A DNA stretch of 64,000 nt from Phymorhynchus buccinoides (Eukaryota > Mollusca > Gastropoda > Neogastropoda > Raphitomidae). Positions 1 through 12,780 of the stretch are shown here, in pieces. A model generated the notes under the pieces. The model was given only the letters and a program-made list of their open reading frames with translations, was not told where the DNA came from and made no database searches. The position numbers and the translations under genes are program-made. The stretch covers positions 34,626,056 to 34,690,055 of the forward strand of contig CM065711.1 in the NCBI GenBank assembly GCA_017654935.2. The letters run 5' to 3'. Position 1 is the stretch's first letter; every line of letters begins with the position of its first letter.

Positions 1-1171
1 AATATAGCCAATGCAACGAATTTGATAGTAGCAGGACTGACAGGTCTGAGTCAGGAAACTCTGCATGGAAAGAGTATTGTCCAAAGTGACACCTAAGTTT
101 TTGACCGAGTCTGAGAGGGGAATGATATTGTTACCCAGTTGGATTGACTCTATGGAAACAGAGGCTAGTTTGTTTTTTGTCCCTACAAGCATTGCTTCGG
201 TTTTTTCACCATTTAATTGAAGTTTATTTTGAACCATCCAATTTTGAATATCAATATAGCAGTTGTTACTTTCTGTAAGAATGGAATCTAGATCTTCAGG
301 GGTTGTACTGTTTTGGAGTTGTGAGTCATCTGCATAGAAGTGATGTTTCATGTTGTGCTGATCGATGACATTGGCAAGAGGTGACGTATACAAAGTAAAC
401 AAGACAGGACCAAGCACAGACCCCTGGGGGACTCCACAAGAAAGCCTAACCTGTTCAGACTGACGACCATTGACCAGAACTGATTGAAAACGATCAGAAA
501 GGTAAGAGGAAAACCAAGAAAGAGCAGGGCCCTTAATTCCAAAAGTATGTTCAAGACGAGACAGAAGAATGGAGTGGTCTATGGTATCAAAGGCAGCAGA
601 GAGATCAAGAAGTGTCAAAAGAGAGATTTGACCAGCATCAGAAGCAAGTAAGAGGTCATTGACGATTTGAACAAGGGCTGTTTCTGTACTGTGGTTGGTT
701 CTATAGGCAGACTGATAAGGATGATGAAGATTGTTTGAGGATAGATGATCGTTAAGTTGTTTCAGGACAGTCTTCTCAAGGAGTTTGGAGAGAAAAGGGA
801 GGTTAGATACAGGTCTGTAGTTTTTCAGATTATTAGGATCCAGATTGTTCTTCTTGAGAAGGGGCCTTACAAGAGCGGTTTTGAAAGCAGAAGGAAACAC
901 ACCTGAAACTAAAGAAGAATTGATGATGTTGGTGATTGATGGCAGAAGGTGTTGATAGATTTGTGAGAAAAGAGAGGCTGGGATGGGGTCAAGATCACAG
1001 GATTTAAAATGCATTTCTTTCAAAGTAGAAAGAACTTCGGTCTCAGACACCGGCTTGAAAGAGAGAAGGGGGACACCAGTGAATGATGGGTCTGGAATAG
1101 TTGGTTGAAAAGGCATGGAGTCGATTTTTGATCGTAGATCGATAATCTTGGTGGAGAAGAAGGAGGAAAAG

Positions 1172-1175
<4 letters not shown>
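1..1175 (-). mobile_element. 5'-truncated CR1/L2-like LINE, open reverse transcriptase frame running off the window edge
   Basis: Read on the - strand, a single frame stays open from the (CA)n tract near 1175 to position 1, about 390 codons, with no stop inside the window. It shows the ordered core of a non-LTR reverse transcriptase: NYRPVSNL, a DLSAAFDTIDH block (motif A), SCGVPQGSVLGPVLF (motif B), FYADD (motif C) and a KNLGVTLD block. The upstream segment (about 1175-830) resembles the linker before the RT fingers in CR1/L2 elements. The endonuclease is absent, so the copy is 5'-truncated exactly at a (CA)n microsatellite. The last 80 bases (1-80) are nearly identical to 49036-49113, where another copy of the same family carries the C-terminal part. 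Family assignment rests on motif style only. The frame is uninterrupted, so this may be a young copy. Confidence 0.88.
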
Positions 1176-1800
<625 letters not shown>

Positions 1801-1801
<1 letters not shown>

Positions 1802-4078
1802 TCACGATTACCCTGCAAGAGCCGACAAATACCGAAACCAACAGGGCAATCACGACTAACCAACCAAAGTTCCGATGAACACGCTCCCCACCCAATCGCA
1901 CACTCCCACACAAGGCAAGAGACAAGGGGTAAAAGATAACAAAATTTACTAAGACTAAGCACAAATAACACACAATAACAATGCTGATAAACACGATAAA
2001 CCTTTCAACAACAAAAAACAAAGCTCATCAGCTCTCAAAAGGGTGAGCCCCAAAGTTGCGTCCAAAAACAAAATCAATTAGGCGTGTCCCAAAACAAGTT
2101 TATCAATGCACAGTCACTCAGGAAAGTCCCCAACAATACACATACACACACACATACGCTGATGAAGGATGAAGGTCATGATGAACGACAGTCAAAGGAT
2201 AAAGTATGTGCAACAAGTTAGTCAAAAGGAGGAAAGGTCGAAGACACCACGTCGTCCGTGAGCACCCTCCCTAGCTGCGGCCGAGGGAGGGCACAACCCA
2301 CACAGAGCGTCGAACCGAGGAACGCACGCTGGAAGACAGGACTTGAAGAGCCGCAGACCGGGCAGACTCAGGAGAGACCGCCCTCAGGAATCCTCAAGGA
2401 GGGCAGGCGTCCCAACGGCAGGAAGCACAAATGCGGACCAACCCTTAAAGGGCCACTCTCCAGCTAGCGGCGATCGCAGTTCCCGGCCCCCAACCCACGG
2501 CGCTTAACTACTGACGTCCAGGACCTCCAGGAGAGGACACACGGCAAAGGAGCCGAATGGCAGGTCCAAAGGGTGGCAGGTGACCCCGGAGAAACCAACT
2601 GGAGAAGGTCGTGGGCCCAGTCCGGAAGAACACAGTCCGGAAGAACACAGTCCGGAAGAACACAGTCCGGAAGAACACAGTCCGGAAGAACACAGTCCGG
2701 AAGAACACAGCTCTGAAACCCAGAACGGTGACGGATATGAATATATTTGACTCAATAACTAATGTCTAGGGGAAAGACCAAAGGAACCACGAAAGACTAA
2801 TTCGACGCAAATAGACGGTTTACGGAACAAATCGGAATAGAAAAACTGTTCGACTAATAACACCAATGACATCTTTAATGACAAACGAACCAAAACTATT
2901 TACAAGCTAGCTCTCTCTACTGCCGAGGGATAGAGGCAATTAACAAAAAGAGAAAAGTTAGGAACAAGAAACGTTTATCTGCCCTTGGATCACAAGGACA
3001 AAATATCCGGGATTACAACGAGCAATAACTTGTCCTAGAACCGAAAGGACAAAACGAGATTGAAAAGTGAAATGTAACAAGAATGTAGTATTTACATAAA
3101 AATCGTTGTCTAGGAGAAGTGTATGCTGCTCGGCGACACACTAGTTTAAGCTACGAAACGATGACCGTAGCCGAAATTGTGCAAATAAACAGTGGGCACG
3201 CACCAACAGACACGGCCGGAAACACGAAAGTAAACACACTGATAATATAATAATGTCTCTTGGCCTAAACAAATCACACCTCCAAAACGAGGCCATGAGC
3301 TAGTATAACCGCAACATGTACAACAAGCAAATGGACGAAAGTTAACAAAAATGCCAACAACGAACAAGAAACAAAAGAACAATGAAACAAAAGCAGAAAA
3401 GTAGGTTTATTCCTACATATCTCTTGGGACTTCGAACAATTTGGATAAAAATACGTCCCAAGCAAGCAAATAATGAGTCTGGAATTACATGGCACAAAAC
3501 GCTGTGAAAAATATTACAAAAACGGTGCCACAACAGTCGAATAATGTTCTATGAACTTTTAGGCCTGAAACTATCCATAGCTTAAATTATGCTTAAGAAA
3601 CTAACCAGAAGCTGGTGCTGAGGGTGGTCAAGGCGGCGTCAAGGTGTCTCGTCGTAAAACTGAAGAAAACCGGAATGAAATGGGGAGGGGGAAACTAGAG
3701 CAGGACAGCTCTCACACTCGGGCTGAGTGCAGTTGAAGGGTCAAAGAGTAGTGGCCACTAGGAGAAAGACTCCACTGTCGCAAAACAGCGACCGCTTATA
3801 CCAAGCAGGACTCAGAGGGAACCAAGTGAACAGAAAAGAATAGTCGTCGTCGTCTGGTCAAGATGTCCACCGTCCAACCCCCGAAGTCTGTGAGCGTCTA
3901 CGTCACGGTGTTAATTCTCTCTTTTTTTGTTTGTTTGTTTGTTTTCCTTTTACAGGCTTGCATGTGAAGATAATGGAGTTCGAGTCTTTCTGCTGTTATT
4001 GGTAGCTCTCTGCTAACTGGTAGAGCGTTACAGAAAGTAGAAAAGTGCAGGTAGAGTCGTCACAGAAGGGCTGCCTGT

Positions 4079-4079
<1 letters not shown>
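1801..4079. other. Intergenic stretch without a recognised gene
   Basis: No frame here has recognisable domains. The only ordered structure I see is the 15 bp minisatellite at 2619-2708, listed separately, and a short (GTTT)n-like tract near 3930. The sequence is A-rich on the + strand in 2780-3600, with no obvious coding bias. Confidence 0.6.
2619..2708. repeat. 15 bp minisatellite, 6 perfect copies
   Basis: The unit AGTCCGGAAGAACAC is repeated six times head to tail without a mismatch. The period is a multiple of three, so the - strand gives a repeating five-residue pattern within an 83-codon frame (2755-2504). That frame has no other support as a gene. Confidence 0.95.
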
Positions 4080-4163
<84 letters not shown>

Positions 4164-4172
4164 GCACGCACG
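4080..4172. repeat. (CA)n microsatellite ending in (CACG)n
   Basis: An uninterrupted CA tract of about 80 bp passes into a few CACG repeats. Confidence 0.97.
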
Positions 4173-4789
4173 CTCATTTGCTTTTTACACAATAATTACT
4201 GTTTTTATTCCTTTTCAATATGTGGCAAGATTTAACGTGGTTATAGCCCTGACATGGCCTTTGTTGTTAACAAAGCTATAATTTTAATCTTAATCTTAAT
4301 CTTACTCTGACTGAGTACATTCTACAAAAGTCTGATAGGGCCAGAATAGATCTAGATGTTCAATAAGTCAAGAAAAGGGGCCAGAATGGTCAGCTTGGTG
4401 ACCGTGGGTGTTTCAACAGAAGAAGATGAAGAAGAGGGTACTGTATCTAGATTTAAACTGTTTCTTTCAATTCAATCCCTTGAAGTCAAGGCCTAATCTT
4501 TCAGTACACCCATTCCACATTATACACAAGCACAATCATAATACACTTACTTACTCACCTAAGTAATCGATTGGAATAAAAACTGTGTAACATAATACAA
4601 TTAATGACTTGATTAGGAACAATGATATAAAATAACAGTGCCGTATTTTACAAAAAATAAATGTAAAAGAAACATAATGTTTGTGTAAAGTTTATTTTTC
4701 TGAAACAAAATTTGTATGTTGAAGAAGCATTATCTCTGACTTCGTTTTTCAAGCCCTCTATTTTCGTCTGCTTAGTTACCAGTTCTATT

Positions 4790-4889
4790 AAAGCTTAAGT
4801 GGGAAACTAAACGTTGTTACTTTCTAAATTAAGTAAACCGATATAGTTAATTTAGAAAGTAACAACGTTTAGTTTCCCACTTAAGCTTT
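4790..4889. repeat. 100 bp foldback (near-perfect inverted repeat)
   Basis: Arms of about 42 bp (4790-4831 and 4848-4889) are reverse complements of each other around a ~16 bp loop. Both ends read AAGCTTAAGTGGGAAAC or its complement. The size and perfection suggest a short MITE or a recent hairpin insertion. No target duplication could be fixed by eye. Confidence 0.85.
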
Positions 4890-5164
4890 AGCATAACTTC
4901 ATAAACTTAAGCACAGGTCAGGTCAGATAGTTAGGACATTAGGCCTCGCAGCCTCTTCACCTACCAATTTTGAAATGTCAAATAAATAACAATAAACTCA
5001 TAAAGTTTGATGTCCCTACGTCAGGAAATGTTAAATAGGTTCTCCTGTGTCTGTTCATACTATAACCTAATTTTGAACTTGTTGTATGAGTTTGACCAAG
5101 TCGGCTGTTTTCATACATTTCCGTCTACTACATGTACTACTGCGTGCGCGTGCGAGAGAGAGAG

Positions 5165-5700
5165 AAAAAATGGAGTTTTACGTCCTCTTGGTCTGAATCA
5201 GACACATATGGGACATTTGTAAATACAAATATGGTTGGAACAATACTGGAGGCAATGCCCGGAGGCAGTACGAAACCAGTAAAGTCCCGATTGTTTTTTA
5301 AATTAATACAGATAGCTGTAGCGGTGACCAAGCCTCGGTTAAACCTCATGGCTATGGCACCGTCACAAGTAAGTAAGCGCTCGCCTAAGTGTATGAATGA
5401 ATGAATGAAAAATGGTGTTTTACGTCCTCTCGGTCATAGACACATATGGGACATTTGTAAATACAAAGATGGTGGGAACAATACTGGCTGCAATGCCCGG
5501 AGGCAGTACAACGCCAGTAAAGTCCCGAGTTTGTAACAATATAGATATGTGTAGCGGTAACCACGCCTCGGATAAACCTCATCGGCTATGGTACCGCCAC
5601 ATTCATTTGTAAAATTGATATTAGTCTAAGTGTATGTAGTAGTAAACTGGTGTTTTACGTCCTCTCGACCCCTAAGGGCACATATGGGACATTTTTACTT
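5165..5700. repeat. Dispersed repeat, two full copies and one partial copy in tandem
   Basis: A unit of about 190-200 bp begins with a TTTTACGTCCTCT motif followed by ACATATGGGACATTT and, further in, GGCAATGCCCGGAGGCAGTA. It occurs at about 5170-5365 and 5408-5605. A third, truncated start is at about 5645-5697. The copies are clearly diverged, with several mismatches per 50 bp. A related TTAACGTCCTTAGCC start occurs near 19505, so this looks like a dispersed family, not a local satellite. The short frames over it are accidental. Confidence 0.75.
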
Positions 5701-6099
5701 AGATTTAGATTGAGGGACAGGACAAAATATAAAAACGTTACGGGGACAGGGACAAAAACAAAAATAGTGAAGGGGGAAATATTTTTTAGAGGCGCAAGCC
5801 GATTTTAGAATATTAGTCTGGCGAGATTTATTTTAGGCTATTTAAAGGAGTCTGGATATATTTTTTAAAATTTTTAATAGATAAAAATTTCTTTTGTTAT
5901 TTTTGTGACCCAGCCGAAACCCTAACTCCCCCGGAATTAAAATTTCAGGGCTACAATGTTAAAAGAAGACTTAGCTTCAGTTTAATAATAAAAAACCATT
6001 AATGGCCCTTATTTATTTTTAAAAGAAAGAATGTATTTACAAATATATGTTCAAAATTTTTACAAGAGTTAAAAGTGAATTTTTTAAAAATTTTACAGG
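5701..6099. other. AT-rich intergenic sequence, no gene seen
   Basis: Poly-A/T-rich non-coding sequence with no long open frame and no motif I recognise. Confidence 0.6.
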
Positions 6100-6260
6100 C
6101 CCTACCGGGGGAAGAAGGTCTCTGCCCCCAGGACATCCCTATAGCTTAGGGGAAAATGTACATCGCGGGCTAAAAAAATTTGTTTAATGTGTCCTACCAG
6201 GGGAAGATAGCTCTGCCCCCGGGACTTCCCTATACAGGGGAAAAATTTACATCTCGGACT
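6100..6260. repeat. Two-copy ~92 bp tandem repeat
   Basis: The segment starting CCTACCGGGGGAAGA at 6101 recurs at 6193 as CCTACCAGGGGAAGA. Each copy is followed by CTCTGCCCCC and GGACWTCCCTATA, with a period of about 92 bp and moderate divergence. Confidence 0.8.
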
Positions 6261-7082
6261 TTTAAATTTTAATCTTAGGTTTAAAAATGTTTTATTTTTG
6301 TTTAAAATTCTAAGTTATAAAAAGATTTAGTAAGATATTTATTTTAAGTGAACGGAGTATGTGTATTAAAAGATTGATTAAAAATTTACCTTGGGCGGAC
6401 AGAGCAAGGCCATATAGGTCTTGACCTTAAACCGAATTCTGATAGAGGGTGCCTTGATTTTTAGTAGTGTTAATGACGTCAATCGAGAGATCGTCCTCTC
6501 TTGATAAGTAGAATACTCATGTTGCGATTTGGGTATAAGTAGTTAATTGTGAAAGATTAAAAATACATGATAATAGTTTAGTCGTGGTATATGTAAGGTC
6601 CGGGTATAGTTTTATTTTAAAATTTCGATATAAGATTGGGAAATAGTTCCAGGATGCTTTTTAGTAGGTAATAAAATTGTAGTGAATTTGTAGAGTTTTG
6701 TTGTTGTGTATGGAGTGGAGTGTATGCGCGAGCCCGACCCCTACAACCGATCGCGAAGGAGGTCAATCGGCCGGCTAGCAGTCAGGAGACTTGAGACATA
6801 AGTTATGATATATTACGATAGACGATGAAGTATGGTGTCGATGGTATGTGGTTATGTGGGGTGTTGATTGTTGGGTAAGGAGTAAAATATGCGTGCGCAC
6901 CCGACTCTCATGAGTGATCGCGAGGGAGGTCAACTGGCTGGCTGGCAATACTCATTATTTTAAACGTGTAAGTTGTAAAACTATTATGGAGCTTATTTAG
7001 ATGGCATAGAAGCCAGGCAAAACAATATTTAGAAGCTACTATCAGTAGGGGAGAGGTGGCTAACAATTCTAACTTGATCGAG
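6261..7082. other. Non-coding sequence with a diverged direct repeat
   Basis: Two related segments near 6721-6790 and 6888-6955 share a GATCGCGARGGAGGTCAA core and neighbouring CCGACYCYYA and GGCYGGCTRGC motifs, about 167 bp apart. No open frame or domain supports a gene. Confidence 0.55.
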
Positions 7083-7436
7083 GCGGAGGGAGGGAGGGAG
7101 AGGGACCCCTCCTCCCCGACTCGAGCAGAGGAAAGACGTCGCTTTAGTGATCCCTAACAGGGAGGGGAGCACCAGCAAAAAAGCGTTACGACTATGAAAG
7201 AGGCCTCCGGAGCACGCGCCGGACACCCGTCCACTGTGGGGAAGGGAGATAAGAAAGGATGGGCTCAAAAAGGAGCCACCACGGCCACACGAGCGCATAT
7301 TTAAGTAAAAAGGGAAGGGGGGAGAGGGGGACAGGAGTGTGGGCGGGTGTCCAGCCCGCGAGCCGGAGGAACTCCACCTCAACTGGATTTTCTTATATTT
7401 GTGACAAAACTTTAGGAAAAATGGTGTTAATTAGGG

Positions 7437-8469
7437 CTAAGGGATGGCTCTCCTGGAGGAGTTGGACCAAACTCTACACTTGACCCTGGGCCCCTCCCCC
7501 CCGACAGAAGAGCTACAGGCCAGTTCCGCAAGCCTCATCAAATTACTCTTGGGACCTATTGGTGTCTGGCGACCGGAGGAAGGGAACAGAGAAACCAGTC
7601 CCTCCAGCAGTAGAGTAGGTTTTTGGGTGGTACGTGCTTTCGCAACCTGAGTAAGCACTTGTGTAATGAAGCTTTCAGCCACTGTTTGGCTTTTGTTTTG
7701 TTTTATGTTCAGATTTAAATTTTCTGTTTCAATTAAGGGAAGAGTTTGTTTGTCTGCTGACGCAGGTGTGTCTGTTTGTGTGTTAGTCTGAGTATTAGTC
7801 ATTTTGTCTGTAAAGTTGGTAATCAATTTATTCATGTGGGTGGTCAATTCTGTCATCAGGGCAGTGGTGTGTTTTTGTAGTTGTTGTAGCACTATCTGTT
7901 CTGTTTTCCTTTCTGAGTTTTGTTTTATTATTTTGTTTTTTGCTGCTGCAATTTTAATTGCTCTAACTTTACTGCTGAGAATTCTTTTTCGGGTTTTAGA
8001 TGGTGAAAGTACAAAGTTGTTTTTAGGTTGGGTGTGAACGTTACTAGTGACTTCACTGTAACCTTGAACTGGTGTTTCAACTATTTTGTGAACTGTAGCT
8101 TTGTGATTAGGGTTTTTCAAATGGTATTGGCTATGTGTGTTCCCGTTCTTGAGTGCGTTAGCGTATGAGGGAACTGATCTGTCCTCCGGCCGCCAGGAAG
8201 AATCAACCTCGGGGGGGGGGAGAAGGTGGGGCTTTTTGATTGGAGGCCAAATCGGATTCCTGGGCCAATTTGGCCCGACGAATGGCCTCGGAATAGGGAA
8301 TGAATGCTTCTGCCCTAATCCGATTGGCATGGAGCCTGAGTTTGAAGTGCGGACATCCGCCATAAGCAGCTGAGTGAGCTCCCCCACAGTTGATACATTT
8401 GGGGGTTTTCTGACAAGTGGTTGAGGAGTGACCCAGTCCGAGTCTAAGTGTATAGACTATGAATAACAT
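7437..8469 (-). pseudogene. LINE ORF1 (gag-like, CCHC zinc knuckle), frameshifted
   Basis: On the - strand the frame 8469-8203 contains a zinc-knuckle-like block with a CxxCxxxxHxxxxxC motif (CINCGGAHSAAYGGC). It is followed by a basic segment and then SYAEAIRR-type residues, as in the nucleic-acid-binding ORF1 proteins of I and Jockey-type LINEs. The continuation is in a second frame (8387-7437). That frame is polar, Lys/Thr/Gln-rich and ends near 7437, typical of the C-terminal region of such proteins. The two frames meet at a run of ten G at 8211-8220, so the break is a one-base change or error in a homopolymer. The element's RT is not adjacent; the RT/RNase H piece at 9301-10880 lies on the 5' side of this strand and is probably a different insertion. 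Confidence 0.7.
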
Positions 8470-9300
8470 TTTACTCTATGATAACGTTATGAATATTACC
8501 TGAACAGAAAATAGTTATTATAAAACAATACAAATGAAATAAAGATAAAAGTGAAATATTCCCAGTTAACTTAATTTATACGTTATCTAGATACACAAAC
8601 TTTATTTGTTGATAACAATATCATCCCAAATTGCCATGTGATACAAAAAAACAAATAAACCGAACTAAATAAATGTATTATTGAAATGACAATTACCTCC
8701 CCTGAAACAAGGTGTACATATTGTTTTCAACGTCCTAACTGTGCCTTTTAATATTGCATTTTAACTTAAAATTAACTTCCTGGTTTTCTTCTTTCACTTA
8801 CACGTTCAATGACTCGCCTCTAGATGAGTCTGCCCATTAATTGATTAATTTTAAAATCTTCAAATCTTAGTGGAGAACATCTAGACTAGATCTAACTAAT
8901 GGCTTCACCTGGTATTCTGTCTCTTGTAATTTGTGTAAAAAACATATTGGCTACCGGGCCATTTTTACAGGCGAACAGTATATTGATGGGGAAACTAGTG
9001 AAATGTGTAATTCGTTTCAACTCTTTGTTGTTTAGAACATCCAACCGAACTGAAGCACAATATCGAGGCTTTTTCTTTGATGGACCCCTAACGCGTTCTT
9101 TCGTTTTCGTCATTTCCTGCAAGACTATTTTTACATTGGAGCCTTCGGTGCCCAGGGTTGTCATAGCTGTCGGAAAGTTTAAGTTTTGCGACATTGGCTT
9201 TATTAAAATATAAAGGCAATTCTAGAAAATCTTCATGTTTGCTTCATTTATAGCGATTTTTGGTGTTCATCAATACAACACAATCAAAGTCCAGTGTATA
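8470..9300. other. AT-rich stretch with one unassigned ~100-codon frame
   Basis: The - strand frame 9194-8892 (about 100 codons, ATG start) is basic and not low-complexity. It lies just upstream, on that strand, of the zinc-knuckle ORF1 and could be its N-terminal part, separated by about 400 bp of AT-rich sequence. I do not recognise it, and a + strand frame of similar length overlaps it completely. Coding status is unresolved. Confidence 0.35.
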
Positions 9301-10880
9301 TCAGCATGCTTGCGACATGCTTATCACAGGGTTTTCGTCTCCTTTAAGTGTCAGCCTATGTATTAAACTAGTTACATGCCTGCTACCAGAAGGGATGTAT
9401 GTTTTAAATTGGTATGGTTGTATGTTATTTTTATAACGTGAATATATTTCATATCCGATTATATGATTCATTTCCTTTAGTGATAATTTAGCTTTTAACT
9501 TTTCTGATTGAGAATGATTATTTGCACCTGCTTTTGCATTTGTATCTGCCAATTCATTTATGAATACTCCACAGTGCGAAGGGACCCAACAAAATGTAAT
9601 ATTTGATCCTTTCATGATAAGACAATGTATGAGGTATTTAATCTAAAATAAATAATATCACTTCTCTCTCTAGTCATATCAGAATTTAGAGCATTTAATA
9701 CCGATTTTGAGTCAACACAAAAGAGAAGGCTGAAGATAGTCATTGGAAAATTGACAATATATTGTAAGGCCATAACTAATGCTATTAACTCAGCTGTACA
9801 AATCGAATATCCACGGCCAAGATGATACGATTTTTGTACCTTTAAACTAGGGATAACAAAACCAGCCCCTGCTTTACCATCTTCCATTACAGATCCATCA
9901 GTGGCCACTTTAAGGGCACTCGCATATTTCTCTTAAATGAGAGAATTAGCTGCTGAAAGCAGCTGATTAGCATTAGCGTCTGAACGGAGTATATAATCAG
10001 GTTCAAAATTTGCCTTGTTTAATTCCCATGTAGGCAGAGGTGTGCGTGTTATATTTTAAGCAACATCTGAAGGGTGTACCTTAGCCCTATCAAACGCATC
10101 AGCTGTATAAGGAGCAAGTGTTTGAAACGATTTTACATTTCTACTACGCTTGGAAAAGTGCAAATCTGATCTTATTTCCAGTTCATCTTCTATATAATTG
10201 TCGACTGCAGAAGCTCTAATAATGTATTTAGAACAAGCAAGTATTATGTATTCGTTTAAAGGTAAAATTCCTACTTCTTTGTATGTTTTATGAGTTGAAG
10301 CACGAACAGGCACTCCAAGTGCCAATTTATACGCCTTGCTATCTAAGCTTTGAAGTTTATTTAAGTACGACTTAGGAGCTGAGAAAAATATTTCTTGTCC
10401 ATAAGTCAATTTGCTTCTCACTAAAGATGTTGCTAGGTGTATTAAAGTACTTGTTTCTTGACCCCAATCATATTGGCTAGCAATTTTAAGAAAATTCAGA
10501 CTTTTCCCTGCCTTTGCCAACATGTAGTCAATATGTTTTGTCCATGATAAATTACTTGTAATAAAAATTCCAAGGATTTTGACAGAATGTTGGTATTCCA
10601 GCACTTTACCATCAATGCTAAATTGTGGCAAAATTGTTGGACGAACACCATTATTAAAGAGAACCATATTGGTATTTTCAGTTGATAATTCTAGATTATT
10701 TGATCTAAGATAGTCACATAAATTATCAAGTTCTCTTTGATAAATGGATTTGAAATACTTAATTGAGCGTTTTGATGTTTTCTTTTTAATTACACAATCC
10801 ATCCATATTGCTATATTATCAGCATATTGTGCTACTTTTGTCTTTCCGGAGATTGAATCAGGTAAGTCGTATAATAGCAT
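9301..10880 (-). mobile_element. I-clade-like LINE fragment: reverse transcriptase C-half plus RNase H
   Basis: The - strand frame 10880-10056 starts inside the RT domain with QYADNIAIW, a YADD-box variant in which the second Asp is Asn. It continues through a VKILGIFI block and the thumb region. After a break near 10030-9910, the frames 9908-9612 and 9615-9301 encode an RNase H domain: TDGS, TAELIAL, VDSK and WVPSHCG with a following ELAD, which cover the expected catalytic acids. The C-terminal HVTSLIHRL segment follows. An RT-RNase H order is typical of the I group of LINEs. The frame breaks near 9612 and 9908-10056, plus the Asn in the catalytic box, make it inactive. It is 5'-truncated next to a (CAT)n tract. 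The RNase H is closely related to the relics at 37365 and 46490. Confidence 0.85.
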
Positions 10881-10887
10881 GTTAAAT

Positions 10888-10890
<3 letters not shown>

Positions 10891-10939
<49 letters not shown>
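10891..10939. repeat. (CAT)n microsatellite, about 16 copies
   Basis: A pure trinucleotide tract abuts the 5' truncation point of the LINE fragment. Read on the + strand it gives a run of His codons inside a 78-codon frame, which is otherwise antisense to the LINE. Confidence 0.97.
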
Positions 10940-10940
<1 letters not shown>

Positions 10941-11584
10941 ACATATTGGTGCACTAGTGATGGCAATGTTTCCACATTAAGCAGGCATGGGAATTGGAAA
11001 ACTAAAACAGAGCTAAAAAACGGGCGTCTAGGGGCCTCACGAGACCCTAGTAGGGGTCCAGGGGGTAATGCGGGAGCTTTTCTTGGTAATTGAAGCCCTA
11101 AAACAACATTAGAATGGCTAAGTTAAGTTAATTTGTTTTGTGTCTTTTCGGCGGACATACTTTTATCAGCGGAAAAGCAATGTCATTGTGGTGGAAATTT
11201 GCTGTCTGGTGTACAGTTGCCATCCCTGATATTTAAGCAACAACACAATCAACCTTCCGCCACAGGGTCAAGAATATTTCAGTTTGCTTCTTGCAAGTGA
11301 AGGAAAACAGGAGATACGTCTGCCCAGTGTGTGGTTGCTATGAGGTAACTACGTCATCCGAGAGTCTCTCATGCTGTTTGAATAAGTTTAAGATTAGATT
11401 TCTGTGAAAGTTACGATTAAAAAATGTATTTTTGTGAGATTGATAGCTATAAAAAAACAATCAAGATTAAGGGATAGTTTTGGGTATGACACTTGCAACA
11501 GAATATCACCTACAGCCGTTTGATGATTCACGGCACCATGGACATGACGGGAATCTGTTAGATTCATCCACATTTCCTCCTTCT
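10940..11584. other. Intergenic sequence, no gene recognised
   Basis: No frame over 75 codons and no domain similarity that I can see. It includes a short purine/pyrimidine mixed stretch around 11020-11080. Confidence 0.6.
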
Positions 11585-11920
11585 TCCTCCTTCCCTTAAC
11601 TCCGTTAGGAGTCATCGTGGTGCCACAGTCTAAGTCTTCACCAACTTCCTCCAGCTCTGTCAGTCATGAGCCAGAGTCTGGGTTTCTGCGAATGATTTTG
11701 CTGTCCATTCTGTGATGTTGTCAGACCATCGTTTCTTTTGTCTTCCCCTCCATCTCCCTCCCTCAACAGTTCCCTGGAGCATCATTTTGGCAAGGCCGTT
11801 GGATCTTGTTACATGGCCATGCCAGCATAGCTTTCTTTTCTTTACTGATGTCAACCGATCTTCATATGGTCCAATGTGCTGTCTGATGGTTTGGCGCACT
11901 TGTTCATTGGTGAACCACAT
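11585..11920 (-). mobile_element. 3' tail of an RTE-like (CFDP2-like) LINE, 5'-truncated
   Basis: The - strand frame 11920-11660 encodes the characteristic C-terminal tail of the family whose host-annotated copies are often called craniofacial development protein 2-like. The visible blocks are TNEQVRQTIRQHIGPYEDRL, KRKLCWHGHVTRSNGLAK, LQGTVEGGR and RGRQKKRWSDNITEW, in the expected order. Downstream on the same strand (to about 11585) the frame breaks but related sequence continues. Only about 110 residues of the ~900-residue element remain. A longer, more decayed member lies at 57575-60570 on the other strand. Confidence 0.85.
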
Positions 11921-12546
11921 TTACTACAGGATATATTTGAATGCTTCAACGATTCCACAGATGATCTTTTAAAAATCCTTCTAAAGAAGTAGGATTTAAT
12001 AGGACTATACAAGGACTTCTAAGATACCTTTATGATAAGTCTCAAATTATCTTAATGTGAATACAAGCCCACTTTGTATTCGTTGAAAACGAGAATAAGA
12101 GTAATACTTACTGTCCTGTTGACAATTATTCATTATTCTGCTATAAGTATAGCAACACATCCTCTATAAAGGTCACACTTTTACTACAGACGTGTGTATA
12201 TATTGATCTGTTAATATAGATGTATTGTGACTTTCGACTTTTGTTTGAGTAACATTGAGCAATGGTGATGTAGTTTATGATTTTCAAACAAAGCTACAAA
12301 TACACACTACTTGTGTGATCTAATAACATGTCAAACTTCACATATGCCTTCTCGAGCATTGTTGCCCTTCTTCAATATTTGCATGTCATAAACAAGCGTT
12401 TGCAAGACAGCCTTTACGGCATCTACAGCCTTTTCCAAGATTTCTTGATTTGCATTCTGAGGTCCGGATCTTTGAACAAGTATCTGATCCTCACTGAAAA
12501 CATCACTCTGCTCTCACCCAACAAAATTAAGTCCCTCGATTTTTTT
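11921..12546. other. Intergenic sequence, no gene recognised
   Basis: AT-rich. The 77-codon + frame at 12328-12561 starts with ATG but has no recognisable domain, and it ends inside the foldback element that follows. Confidence 0.5.
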
Positions 12547-12663
12547 TTGGACCAGGTGTGACCCACATACAAATACCCCAAAATTCAAATTGAGGCCGCT
12601 CTTCAAAGTGTACATCTCGTTTTGAATTTGGGGGCATTTTTATGGAGTCACACCTGGCCAAAA
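12547..12663. repeat. 117 bp foldback MITE-like element
   Basis: The ends TTGGACCAGGTGTGAC (12547) and GTCACACCTGGCCAAA (to 12663) are inverted copies. The complementarity continues inward through ACCCCAAAATTCAA and TTGAATTTGGGGG with a few mismatches. The size and structure fit a small non-autonomous foldback element. Target duplication is not clear by eye. Confidence 0.8.
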
Positions 12664-12780
12664 TAAGATTACCAGTGAGAGAGGGAAACACATGTAAATT
12701 GTGAATTTCACTCCTGGATGTGGTGGGTCTTTAAAGTGAAGGGTCTTGATGCTGGTACATGCCAAACCCAACACTGTGAG

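Noticed and set aside
2258..2755. Frames of 66-83 codons around the 15 bp minisatellite
   Set aside because: The repeated five-residue pattern comes from a 15 bp tandem repeat, and flanking codons show no domain.
10744..10980. A frame with 17 consecutive His residues
   Set aside because: It is the (CAT)n tract within a frame antisense to a LINE reverse transcriptase.
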